From Cyclobacteriaceae bacterium (GTDB lineage: Bacteria > Bacteroidota > Bacteroidia > Cytophagales > Cyclobacteriaceae): DNA of 64,000 nucleotides. The stretch covers positions 186,001 to 250,000 of the forward strand of contig JAEUUC010000013.1 of NCBI GenBank assembly GCA_016787665.1. The letters are read 5' to 3'. The position numbers and the translations under genes are program-made. Shown here piece by piece: positions 8,989-17,689 of the stretch (positions within the stretch are counted from its first letter, which is position 1; the number at the start of each line of letters is the position of its first letter). The notes beneath the pieces are model-generated. The model had not been told where the DNA came from. It did not search any database and worked only from the letters and a program-made list of their open reading frames with translations.

Positions 8989-11900
8989 CTACATGTTTCT
9001 GCGGTATTGGCCGCCTACTTCAAAAAGGGCCTTTGTAATTTGCCCCAGTGAGCAAACCTTGCACGCTTCCATCAATTCACTAAAAATGTTTTTGTTCTGG
9101 ATGGCCGCCTGTTGCACACGCTCTAAAGCAACCTCAGCTTTTTGGCCTTGCCGCGTATGCAGCTCACGTAGCATTTTAATCTGATACTCCTTCTCTTCCG
9201 TTGTCGCACGGATGACTTCCTGGGGAATAATAGTCGGTGAGCCCTTGGAGCTGAGGAACGTGTTTACGCCAATGATTGGATACTCACCGGTATGCTTCAA
9301 TGTTTCGTAGTACAAGCTCTCTTCCTGAATCTTGCCGCGTTGGTACATGGTTTCCATCGCACCCAACACGCCACCGCGTTCCGTAATGCGGTCGAATTCG
9401 GTCAATACGGCTTCTTCAACCAAATCGGTTAACTCCTCAATGATAAATGAGCCCTGCAACGGGTTTTCATTTTTGGCTAAGCCGAGCTCTTTGTTGATGA
9501 TCAACTGGATGGCCATGGCCCTGCGAACACTTTCTTCCGTGGGCGTAGTGATGGCCTCGTCATAGGCATTGGTATGTAACGAGTTACAGTTGTCGTAAAT
9601 CGCATACAGCGCCTGCAGCGTGGTGCGGATGTCGTTGAAGTCAATCTCTTGTGCATGCAGCGAGCGTCCGGAGGTTTGAATGTGGTACTTCAACATCTGG
9701 CTTCGGGCGTTGGCACCGTACTTTTCTTTCATCGCCTTGGCCCAAATCCGCCTCGCCACACGGCCGATGACAGCGTACTCCGGGTCAATACCGTTGCTGA
9801 AGAAAAACGACAGGTTGGGGGCAAAGTCGTCAATAGGCATCCCCCGGCTCAGGTAGTACTCCACATAGGTAAAGCCATTGGCCAAGGTAAAGGCGAGCTG
9901 CGTAATGGGGTTGGCACCCGCTTCGGCAATGTGATAGCCCGAGATCGATACCGAATAAAAGTTGCGGACGTTATGTTCAATAAAGTATTGCTGCACATCG
10001 CCCATCAGCCTTAAGGCAAATTCAGTTGAAAAGATGCACGTATTTTGGGCTTGATCTTCTTTGAGAATATCGGCCTGCACCGTGCCCCGCACCTGGCTCA
10101 GGGTGTCGGCTTTGATTTTGTCGTATACTTCGCGCGGCAACACCTGATCTCCGGTAATCCCTAAAAGCATCAGGCCGAGCCCATCGTTGCCTTTTGGCAG
10201 CGAACCCTGATAGGCCGGACGATCACCTGCCGCAAACACCGCGGCAATTTTTTTCTTCACCTCTTCTTCCATTCCGTTCTTGCGGATGTACAGCTCGCAT
10301 TGCTGGTCGATGGCAGCATTCATGAAATAGCCCAGCAACATGGGTGCCGGTCCATTGATGGTCATGGAAACGGATGTGCGCGGGTCAGCCAGATTAAAAC
10401 CGCTGTACAGTTTTTTCGCATCATCCAGGCAGCAGATGCTTACACCGGAGTTGCCGATTTTTCCATAAATGTCCGGGCGGTAGTCGGGGTCATGACCATA
10501 CAAGGTCACCGAGTCGAATGCGGTGGACAGGCGCTTGGCGGGCATCGCCAGACTCACATAATGGAATCTTCGGTTCGTGCGTTCCGGGCCACCCTCTCCG
10601 GCAAACATACGCGTGGGGTCTTCACCCTCGCGTTTGAAGGGGTAGATACCGGCTGTGAACGGAAATTCACCCGGCACATTTTCCTGTAAACTCCATCGCA
10701 ACACATCGCCCCAGCCGGTGTATTTGGGTAGCGCCACTTTGGGGATTGGCAGGTGCGAGAGTGACTCCGTGTGGGTCTTGATGCCGATTTCCTTGTCGCG
10801 TACCTTAAACTTGAATACCGGCTCGCGGTACTGATTAACTTTCTGCTGAAATTCTTCGATCTGTTTCCAGTTGCGCGGATCAAGGTTCAGTTTCGCCCGA
10901 TCAAATTCGGCCAGCAACACTTTTTTTACTGATTCATCGGCTATGGTCTCGTGCGAAAGGTGAAGGGCGTGCATTTTTCCGGCCACGATCACCTGCTGGT
11001 TGACCCACTCGTCATACGCCCGGTTGTTTTCCGAGATCTCGCTCAGGTAGCGCGTACGGTTCGGGGGAATCACAAAAATCTTTTCCGACATCTCGCGGGT
11101 GATGGCGAAGGTAGACGTGAGATTGGCACCCGTTTTCTCCACAATCGTATCCATCACGTGTTTGTACAATTGGTTGGTGCCGGGGTCGTTGAACTGCGAT
11201 GCAATGGTGCCGAACACCGGCATGTCTTCCGGTTTTTTATCCCACAACTGGTGGTTGCGCTGATACTGTTTTTTTACATCGCGCAAGGCATCCAGGGCGC
11301 CTCGCTTGTCGAACTTGTTGAGCGCAATCACATCGGCAAAATCGAGCATGTCAATTTTTTCCAGTTGTGTAGCGGCCCCGTATTCGGGTGTCATCACGTA
11401 GAGTGACACATCGCTATGATCCAGTATCTCTGTGTCACTTTGTCCAATGCCCGAGGTTTCCAGTATGATCAGATCGTAATGTGCTGCTTTCAGCACCTGT
11501 ATGGCTTCTTTCACATAGGCGGAGAGCGCGAGATTGCTTTGGCGGGTAGCCAGCGAACGCATAAAAACGCGCGGGCTGTTGATGGCATTCATGCGAATGC
11601 GGTCACCCAGCAGGGCACCACCCGTCTTGCGTTTAGAGGGGTCTACCGAAATAAGTCCTATCGTTTTGGTCTTGAAGTCGAGGAGAAATCTGCGCACGAT
11701 TTCATCCACCATCGATGACTTGCCCGCACCACCTGTACCTGTGATTCCCAGTACGGGTGCCTTTGATTTGTCGGCCAGGGTTTTGATATGATCAAAAGCC
11801 TTCGCATGCCGATCGCGGTAGTTTTCGGCTGCGGTAATCAGACGGGCAATGGCCAGGGGGTTTCGGGTTTCGAGTTTTTCAATTTCATCAGTAAGCGATT

Positions 11901-12396
11901 CGCCCAGTGCGTAGTCGCTGCGCTCTACGAGGTCGTTGATCATTCCCTGAAGCCCCATGGCGCGTCCGTCATCCGGTGAATAGATTCGGGTGATGCCGTG
12001 GTCCATCAGTTCGCGAATTTCGTCCGGAAGAATAACGCCACCGCCTCCGCCAAATATTTTGATATGACCTGCACCCTTCTCCTGCAGGAGATCATACATG
12101 TATTTGAAATATTCGTTATGCCCGCCCTGGTAGCTGGTCATCGCAATCGCTTGCGCATCTTCCTGTATGGCTGTGTTTACGACTTCTTCTACGCTGCGGT
12201 CGTGTCCGAGATGTATCACTTCACAGCCGGTGGTCTGGATGATCCTGCGCATGATGTTGATGGCCGCATCATGGCCATCGAAAAGGCTGGCAGCGGTTAC
12301 GATGCGAACCTTGTTTTTGGGCCTATAGGGTTCGGGGGCAGCGTGGCCAGCCAGGCTGGATTTCTTGTCTTTTACTTCGGCTGTTGATTGGCTCAT
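8989..12396 (-). CDS. icmF: Fused isobutyryl-CoA/methylmalonyl-CoA-type mutase with MeaB-like G domain (IcmF)
   Basis: The 1135-residue protein joins three parts that are separate genes in classical methylmalonyl-CoA mutases. Residues about 28-160 are a B12-binding domain with the axial-ligand motif SLFDGHDAAI (His42). Residues about 210-440 are a MeaB-type GTPase chaperone with P-loop GTGGAGKSS and NKFD. Residues about 560-1135 are the TIM-barrel mutase with SISGYHIAEAGANPI, QTSGRSLHAQE and YDNCNSLHTNAYDEA. This order is diagnostic of IcmF, which interconverts isobutyryl- and n-butyryl-CoA (some members act on pivalyl-CoA) using adenosylcobalamin. It is a single-gene unit ending at a bidirectional terminator. 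The exact acyl-CoA preference cannot be read with certainty. Confidence 0.95.
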   Translation of the reverse strand: MSQSTAEVKDKKSSLAGHAAPEPYRPKNKVRIVTAASLFDGHDAAINIMRRIIQTTGCEVIHLGHDRSVEEVVNTAIQEDAQAIAMTSYQGGHNEYFKYMYDLLQEKGAGHIKIFGGGGGVILPDEIRELMDHGITRIYSPDDGRAMGLQGMINDLVERSDYALGESLTDEIEKLETRNPLAIARLITAAENYRDRHAKAFDHIKTLADKSKAPVLGITGTGGAGKSSMVDEIVRRFLLDFKTKTIGLISVDPSKRKTGGALLGDRIRMNAINSPRVFMRSLATRQSNLALSAYVKEAIQVLKAAHYDLIILETSGIGQSDTEILDHSDVSLYVMTPEYGAATQLEKIDMLDFADVIALNKFDKRGALDALRDVKKQYQRNHQLWDKKPEDMPVFGTIASQFNDPGTNQLYKHVMDTIVEKTGANLTSTFAITREMSEKIFVIPPNRTRYLSEISENNRAYDEWVNQQVIVAGKMHALHLSHETIADESVKKVLLAEFDRAKLNLDPRNWKQIEEFQQKVNQYREPVFKFKVRDKEIGIKTHTESLSHLPIPKVALPKYTGWGDVLRWSLQENVPGEFPFTAGIYPFKREGEDPTRMFAGEGGPERTNRRFHYVSLAMPAKRLSTAFDSVTLYGHDPDYRPDIYGKIGNSGVSICCLDDAKKLYSGFNLADPRTSVSMTINGPAPMLLGYFMNAAIDQQCELYIRKNGMEEEVKKKIAAVFAAGDRPAYQGSLPKGNDGLGLMLLGITGDQVLPREVYDKIKADTLSQVRGTVQADILKEDQAQNTCIFSTEFALRLMGDVQQYFIEHNVRNFYSVSISGYHIAEAGANPITQLAFTLANGFTYVEYYLSRGMPIDDFAPNLSFFFSNGIDPEYAVIGRVARRIWAKAMKEKYGANARSQMLKYHIQTSGRSLHAQEIDFNDIRTTLQALYAIYDNCNSLHTNAYDEAITTPTEESVRRAMAIQLIINKELGLAKNENPLQGSFIIEELTDLVEEAVLTEFDRITERGGVLGAMETMYQRGKIQEESLYYETLKHTGEYPIIGVNTFLSSKGSPTIIPQEVIRATTEEKEYQIKMLRELHTRQGQKAEVALERVQQAAIQNKNIFSELMEACKVCSLGQITKALFEVGGQYRRNM

Positions 12397-12476
12397 GAGC
12401 GTGTGGCGTGAAGAGCCAAAATTACCAATCCACCAAGGATTTTACTAACAGTTGATAGGGTGCTACTTTTACTCCG

Positions 12477-12773
12477 ATGATTTACCACCTGACGACACGC
12501 GAGGCCTGGCACGAGCAGCAATCGGCTGATTTTTTCACCGCACCGAGTTTACAAACCGAAGGCTTCATCCATTGCAGCACATACGGGCAGGTTGCGGGTG
12601 TGCGCGAGCGGTATTTTGCCGGCCAACGTGATTTGATTCTGTTGCACATTGACGAGGCGAAACTGACTTGTGAGGTTAAGTATGAAGTCAGCACGGGGGG
12701 AGAAAAGTTTCCACATGTATATGGGCCGGTGGATCGGGCAGCCATTTTGGTAGCGGAGCAGTTGGCAGGATGA
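12477..12773 (+). CDS. DUF952 family protein
   Basis: The 98-residue protein starts IYHLTTREAWHEQQ and contains EGFIHCSTYGQV, LLHIDEAKL and FPHVYGPVDRAAI, the hallmark blocks of DUF952, a small family with a fold related to ADP-ribosyltransferase-like proteins. No biochemical role is established. It is divergent from icmF and its stop abuts the stop of the convergent SET-domain gene with no spacer. Confidence 0.88.
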   Translation: MIYHLTTREAWHEQQSADFFTAPSLQTEGFIHCSTYGQVAGVRERYFAGQRDLILLHIDEAKLTCEVKYEVSTGGEKFPHVYGPVDRAAILVAEQLAG

Positions 12774-13217
12774 TCAGCGCATCGGGCTCCTTTGGATAAC
12801 GCCTGACTTCTTCAACCTTCGAATCAAATTCCAATAGTCCTTTCCATACCCAACCAAAATCTCTTCGCCTTTCCGGATCATCCGCTTGGCCTCAATGAAG
12901 CAACGCTTGCCGTCAATGACGTATTCGGCATTGTTGTTCAATCCCCGTTGCCGCGATAGACCCTGTGCATCGTTGGCGTATCGCCCAAAAGCGGAGAGGT
13001 AATTTTTGGCGTTGATTGCCCATATGCGATCCACGCGCAGGATGTAGCCATTGACTCCGTCCTCGTGTTTGATGTTGTTCCAAAGTACCAGCCGCCCTTT
13101 GTATTCAGTAATGCGCTGACCGCGTTCGATGGCCACGCGGGTGAACAAGCCGAGGCCTGCACCCGGCAGTTGGGATTTTCGAATTTCCAAATGGCGATTG
13201 AGCAGCGGCATAGGCAT
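12774..13217 (-). CDS. SET-domain protein (putative protein-lysine methyltransferase)
   Basis: About 147 residues. The SET-domain pattern is clear: SQLPGAGLGLFTRVAIERGQ near the start, GRYANDAQG with NNNAEYVIDGKRCFIEAKRMI in the middle, and KGEEILVGYGKDYW at the end, corresponding to SAM-binding and catalytic-Tyr regions. SET proteins transfer methyl groups from SAM to lysines; the bacterial target is unknown. The ATG at 13217 is chosen because an in-frame ATG at 13238 lies inside the hup terminator hairpin. ATG 13211 is also possible. Confidence 0.87.
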   Translation of the reverse strand: MPMPLLNRHLEIRKSQLPGAGLGLFTRVAIERGQRITEYKGRLVLWNNIKHEDGVNGYILRVDRIWAINAKNYLSAFGRYANDAQGLSRQRGLNNNAEYVIDGKRCFIEAKRMIRKGEEILVGYGKDYWNLIRRLKKSGVIQRSPMR

Positions 13218-13220
13218 CAA

Positions 13221-13256
13221 CAAAAAGCCCCGCCCCACATCAGTTGGGACAGGGCC
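13221..13256 (-). terminator. Rho-independent terminator of the HU gene
   Basis: Read on the - strand, a 12-13 bp GC-rich stem (GCCCTGTCCCAAC / GTGGGGCGGGGC) with a TGAT loop is followed by TTTTTG. It lies about 20 bases after the HU stop and directly before the SET-gene start. Confidence 0.87.
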
Positions 13257-13277
13257 TCTTGCGATTACAATGAAAAA

Positions 13278-13547
13278 TTAAAGTTTGCCGGAAAGCTCTT
13301 TGCTCGCCTTAAACTTGGCCACTTTCTTGGCTTTGATCTTGATGGTTTCTCCTGTGAACGGGTTGCGGCCGGTACGGGCAGCACGCTTAGAAACAGAAAA
13401 TGTGCCGAAGCCAACCAGCGTCAACTTATCACCTTTTTTCAAGGTCTTGGTCACTGCGTCAATGAACGCATCAATGGAAGTGGCAGCCTGAGTTTTGGTG
13501 ATGCCAGCCTCATCGGCAACGTGGCTTACTAATTCAGCTTTTGTCAT
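13278..13547 (-). CDS. hup: HU-family DNA-binding protein
   Basis: The 89-residue protein is a textbook HU: N-terminal helices MTKAELVSHVADEAGITKTQ, LTLVGFGTFSVSKRAART, and the beta-arm signature GRNPFTGETIKI with the intercalating Pro, ending in FKASKELSGKL. HU dimers bend and compact DNA. It has its own promoter-like box (13584-13591) and terminator, so it is monocistronic. Confidence 0.96.
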   Translation of the reverse strand: MTKAELVSHVADEAGITKTQAATSIDAFIDAVTKTLKKGDKLTLVGFGTFSVSKRAARTGRNPFTGETIKIKAKKVAKFKASKELSGKL

Positions 13548-13583
13548 GGGTTGTTTGGTTTATTAGATATTAAACAATGGCTG

Positions 13584-13591
13584 CAAATATA
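13584..13591 (-). promoter_or_regulatory. Probable -7 promoter box of hup (TATATTTG on - strand)
   Basis: An exact TAnnTTTG match on the - strand, 36 bases before the HU start codon. No clear -33 element was seen. Confidence 0.55.
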
Positions 13592-13861
13592 GAAGGTTTT
13601 GTCTCCGTTGCACGGTTAATCGCCCACTTTTCGTCAATTTTTATTCTGCGCAAAGCATTGCCCAGTACTGGTTTGCGGGGATTTGTCTGACCGGTCAGAA
13701 CGTCCATTGGCCAAGATTGGCGTGATGAAATGGCTTGTTCATTCACTTAAACCCTTTTTATTCATAACGCTTGTAACTGCTTCATAGGGTGAAGGATATC
13801 TCTGCTGAAATTGGCCATGACGTGGCGGGAAATCAACTTGAAAGTGCCATCTTGCGCATTG
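13592..13861. other. Gene-free divergent region with a 14-bp palindrome
   Basis: This stretch lies between the hup promoter and the ceramidase-like gene. The only structure found is the perfect palindrome TCTGACCGGTCAGA at 13686-13699, a possible operator. No credible coding frame or RNA gene was recognised. In-frame ATG/TTG codons at 13811 and 13817 extend the downstream gene but look non-conserved. Confidence 0.5.
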
Positions 13862-15217
13862 ATGTTGCGCTGGTTTTTTCGGGGGGTTCTGGGCTTGATT
13901 GCGCTGCTGGTGGTGTTACTGGTGGTGCTGGTACTTTTTGCTGTGGCTCCCCTCCAACGTTACCAGGTACACCAGCAACCGTTCTATCAACAGGCCGATG
14001 CGCAGCTGGATTCGATAACCAATCTACATCCCAAACCGGCCCGGCATGCCTTTCAAACCGGCTATGCCCGGGTGTCCATCACGCCCGCTTACCGCACCTC
14101 CACGGCTGGCCACGGCAACCGCGGGCGGCAGCTGTTTAGTACGATCCACGATTCGTTGTACGTACGTACCGTGGTGGTCGATAACGGAACCGAGAAGGTG
14201 GCCATGATTGCCGTTGATTTATTGCTCATGCCGCCAGCTGTTCGCGAGCGGGTGGAGGAAAATATTGCTGCGTTGGGTTTTGAACCCCGTCAACTGTTTT
14301 ATGCCGGAACTCATACCCACAATGGAGTGGGCAATTGGGGGCATGGAGCCATCGGGTTTTTGTATGGTTCGTTTGACGAAAAGCTCGTGCAGTTCCTGGC
14401 CGATCAGATTTTGGAGAGCATCCGCCAGGCCGACCGTCAAAAGCAACCCTCCAGAATTCTGCACGGCCGCCAGTCGGTGCCGGGCATAGTCGAAAACCGG
14501 ATGCTGAACGACACCACATCGGTCGATCGCCTGCTTCGCATGATGGTTATTGAACAACAGACAGGCGACCGCCTGGCGCTTGCTTCGTTTACCGCTCATC
14601 CCACGTGCTTGTCATCCACCGTGCTGGAGTTATCGCGCGATTACCCGGGCCTGCTGGTCGATCAATTAGAAAAATCGGGCTATCAATTCGCGATGTTCCT
14701 GGCCGGAGGCGTGGCCAGTCACGCGCCCCGTTCACCCCGACATGACTGGGATAAGATGTCCGATCTGGCGTTGGCTTTGGCGCAATCCGCCTCCACCATC
14801 ACGTTGCAGCCGGTGCTCGATTCCACCCTGGCAGCCATTCGGTTCCCGCTTCCTATGGCTGATCCGCAATTGAAACTGTCGCGCGATTGGCGTCTGCGTC
14901 CATGGGTGTTTCATGCTGCGTTCGGTCGCGAGCCGGTGTATCTCTCGGCCGTTCGCATGGGCAACCTGGTGTGGTTGGGTACTCCGTGCGATTTCTCCGG
15001 ACAGCTGGTGCAGCAGTTGGATTCGATTCACGTGCAGCACCCCCTCATGGTCACGAGTTTCAATGGCGGCTACACCGGGTACATCACACCCGATGAATTC
15101 TACGATATAGATCATTATGAAACGCGATTGATGAACTGGTATGGCCCCGGCAACGGTGCCTATTTTGTCCATTGTCTCAATCGCCTCACCACGGCCGTGC
15201 TGCGCGATCCCCGGTAA
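13862..15217 (+). CDS. Membrane-anchored neutral/alkaline ceramidase-like hydrolase
   Basis: About 451 residues. An N-terminal membrane anchor (GLIALLVVLLVVLVLFAV) is followed by a region resembling the N-terminal catalytic domain of neutral/alkaline non-lysosomal ceramidase: GYARVSITP, GHGNRGRQLF, MIAVDLLLMP and YAGTHTHNG (candidate zinc histidines), then SFTAHPT and FNGGYTGYITP. Ceramidases cleave the amide of ceramide; many bacterial relatives have untested substrates. The protein is shorter than the roughly 650-residue full ceramidases and lacks their C-terminal domain. The start at 13862 is chosen because it precedes the anchor directly; 13817 is the alternative. Its stop overlaps the hrpB start by one base. 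Confidence 0.8.
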   Translation: MLRWFFRGVLGLIALLVVLLVVLVLFAVAPLQRYQVHQQPFYQQADAQLDSITNLHPKPARHAFQTGYARVSITPAYRTSTAGHGNRGRQLFSTIHDSLYVRTVVVDNGTEKVAMIAVDLLLMPPAVRERVEENIAALGFEPRQLFYAGTHTHNGVGNWGHGAIGFLYGSFDEKLVQFLADQILESIRQADRQKQPSRILHGRQSVPGIVENRMLNDTTSVDRLLRMMVIEQQTGDRLALASFTAHPTCLSSTVLELSRDYPGLLVDQLEKSGYQFAMFLAGGVASHAPRSPRHDWDKMSDLALALAQSASTITLQPVLDSTLAAIRFPLPMADPQLKLSRDWRLRPWVFHAAFGREPVYLSAVRMGNLVWLGTPCDFSGQLVQQLDSIHVQHPLMVTSFNGGYTGYITPDEFYDIDHYETRLMNWYGPGNGAYFVHCLNRLTTAVLRDPR

Positions 15218-17685
15218 TGACGTATCCCGTTCTCGACATCCTGCCGCAACTGTTGTCACACCTGGCCTCATGTCCGGTGGTAATTCTACAGGCACCACCG
15301 GGGGCGGGTAAGTCAACCGTTTTGCCTTTGCACGTGTTGAACCAGCCGTGGCTGGAGGGCAGAAAAATTTTGATGCTGGAGCCACGCAGGTTGGCGGCCC
15401 GCTCGGTGGCCATGCGCCTGGCCGAGCAGCTTAATGAGGAAGCCGGGCAAACCGTGGGTTTCCGCATGCGTTTCGAAACAAAAGTGTCGGCCGCTACGCG
15501 TTTGGAGATCATTACGGAGGGAATTCTAACGCGAATGATTCAACACGACAACGCGCTGGAAGGAGTGGGCCTGGTCATCTTTGACGAATTTCACGAGCGA
15601 AGTCTTCAGGCCGATCTTGCGTTCGCACTTTGCCTTCAACTGCAACAGGTGTTACGCCCCGATTTAAAAATCCTGATCATGTCGGCCACCCTGGATGGCG
15701 AAGGTTTATCGAGCCGGCTTGATGGTGCGCCCATCGTGACATCACAAGGTCGTTTGTTTCCGGTGACGATCCGCTATTCCGATCGAGAAGACGAAATGCC
15801 CTTGGCGCAGCGGGTGACACGGGCTGTGCGCACGGCCTTGCGCGAGGAAGAGGGGGACGTGCTGGTTTTTTTGCCCGGCACAGCGGGTATCCATCGGGTG
15901 AGTGAATTACTGGCGGATGTAGTCGGGGCCGTAGTTTGCCCGCTGTATGGTGATCTTCCGTTCAAGGCTCAGCAGCAGGTGCTGTTACCGCGCTCCGATG
16001 GTTTGCGCAAGGTAGTACTGGCCACGGCCATTGCCGAAACGTCACTGACTATTGAAGGCATCCGGGTGGTTATCGACAGTGGCTTCAGCCGTGTACCGCG
16101 TTTTGATCCGCGAAGCGGATTCACACGATTAGAAACTGTCCGCGTTACGCAAGATGCAGCCGACCAGCGGGCTGGCCGAGCGGGGCGTCTTGCTGCTGGT
16201 ATGGCCTGGCGTCTGTGGCCGCAACACCTTAAGCTGGTACCCCAACGCACACCCGAAATTCTGGAGGCCGATTTGACTTCACTTGTGCTGGAACTGGCTG
16301 CCTGGGGTGTTCATGATGTGCGAGAATTGTTTTGGCTTACGCCACCACCAACCGGTGCCGTAGAACAGGCCCGTGACTTATTGATTGAATTGCGGGCGCT
16401 TGATGCGAACGGAAGAGTTACTCCGCTGGGCCGCACCATGGTTCAGTTACCCACCCACCCCCGTTTGGCACATCTGCTGGTGTTGGCCAGCCAGCACAAT
16501 CTGTCGCCACTGGCCAGCGACCTGGTGGCGCTGCTGGAAGAACGAGATCCAATCGCCCGGGATGCCGGTGCGGATATCAATTTGCGATTGAACGCTTTGA
16601 TGCGCTGGCGAAAGGGTGAGCGGGTGGTGGGTGAACGATCTGTACTCGAGCGCCTGGAAAAAATATCTTCAATTTGGCGAAAGCACTTTCGTGTGTCGGC
16701 CGCTGCTGACTCTTCCGCCCATTATGCTGCAGGCCAGTTGTTGAGTTGGGCGTTTCCCGAGCGTGTAGGCAAGCAGGTGACGCGCATGGGTGAGCAGTAC
16801 AAATTGGTCAACGGCCGAATGGCACGCCTGCCCAAAGGCGATGAACTCGCGACTGAGTCATGGATTGCAGTTGCTGAACTGGATGGAGGTGGTGGCGAAG
16901 GCCGGATTTTTTTGGCAGCTCCGTTGGACGAGCGTGACCTCGCAGATCAGGCCGAACGCCAAATCGCCATGCGCTGGAATGAACAACGCGAAGCGATTGA
17001 CGTAGTCGAAGAACTTCGTGTGGGGCAACTGTCGCTGCAAACGCGACCTAAGCCCCTGCCGGGGGATGACGATCAAGTTAATTTTCTGCTGAGCATAGTA
17101 CGCGAAAGAGGCTTGGCGTGGGCGGGGTGGGCAGATGAGCAGAACGAATGGCAGGCGCGCGTGTTGAGTTTGCGGCAATGGCGACCGGATGAGCCCTGGC
17201 CGGATGTCAGCGAGGCACAATTGCTAGCCACGGCCGGGCAATGGCTTGCACCGTTTCTTCAAGGCCTGAGCAAACGAAGCGAGCTACAAAAACTCAACTG
17301 GACGGAAGTTGCCATGACTGTGTTGCCCTGGCCGTTGGCGTCCGCGCTCGATCGATTTGCTCCACAGAAAATAACCGTGCCATCAGGATCACACATTTCG
17401 TTGCATTACCACAGCAGTGGACAAGCGCCCCATATCGAGGTGCGCCTTCAAGAGTTGTTTGGGCTTACGGAAACGCCCACCGTGAATGAGGGTCGGCAAA
17501 AAATCATCTTGCATCTGTTGTCACCTGGCTACAAACCCGTTCAGGTAACACAGGATTTGAAGAGCTTTTGGCATAGCACTTACCACGAGGTTCGCAAAGA
17601 GCTACGCATGCGCTACCCGAAGCATCACTGGCCGGAAGATCCCTGGACGGCTGAGGCGGTGCGGGGGGTTAGGCGGAGGAACTGA
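15217..17685 (+). CDS. hrpB: ATP-dependent RNA helicase HrpB
   Basis: About 822 residues, the usual HrpB length. The DEAH-helicase motifs are in order: Walker A PPGAGKST (about 30), DEFHERSLQADLA (motif II, here DEFH as in HrpB), SATLDG (motif III), and QRAGRAGR (motif VI), followed by the HA2 region and an HrpB-specific C-terminus ending HHWPEDPWTAEAVRG. The biological role of HrpB in bacteria is poorly defined. The ATG overlaps the stop of the ceramidase-like gene (TAATG), so the two are probably co-translated. Confidence 0.95.
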   Translation: MTYPVLDILPQLLSHLASCPVVILQAPPGAGKSTVLPLHVLNQPWLEGRKILMLEPRRLAARSVAMRLAEQLNEEAGQTVGFRMRFETKVSAATRLEIITEGILTRMIQHDNALEGVGLVIFDEFHERSLQADLAFALCLQLQQVLRPDLKILIMSATLDGEGLSSRLDGAPIVTSQGRLFPVTIRYSDREDEMPLAQRVTRAVRTALREEEGDVLVFLPGTAGIHRVSELLADVVGAVVCPLYGDLPFKAQQQVLLPRSDGLRKVVLATAIAETSLTIEGIRVVIDSGFSRVPRFDPRSGFTRLETVRVTQDAADQRAGRAGRLAAGMAWRLWPQHLKLVPQRTPEILEADLTSLVLELAAWGVHDVRELFWLTPPPTGAVEQARDLLIELRALDANGRVTPLGRTMVQLPTHPRLAHLLVLASQHNLSPLASDLVALLEERDPIARDAGADINLRLNALMRWRKGERVVGERSVLERLEKISSIWRKHFRVSAAADSSAHYAAGQLLSWAFPERVGKQVTRMGEQYKLVNGRMARLPKGDELATESWIAVAELDGGGGEGRIFLAAPLDERDLADQAERQIAMRWNEQREAIDVVEELRVGQLSLQTRPKPLPGDDDQVNFLLSIVRERGLAWAGWADEQNEWQARVLSLRQWRPDEPWPDVSEAQLLATAGQWLAPFLQGLSKRSELQKLNWTEVAMTVLPWPLASALDRFAPQKITVPSGSHISLHYHSSGQAPHIEVRLQELFGLTETPTVNEGRQKIILHLLSPGYKPVQVTQDLKSFWHSTYHEVRKELRMRYPKHHWPEDPWTAEAVRGVRRRN

Positions 17686-17689
17686 TTCC

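Noticed and set aside
9649..12387. Several forward frames inside icmF
   Set aside because: They are shadows of the large reverse-strand coding gene; no family motif is present.
13230..13238. ATG at 13238 for the SET gene
   Set aside because: It lies within the HU terminator stem; the ATG at 13217 avoids this.
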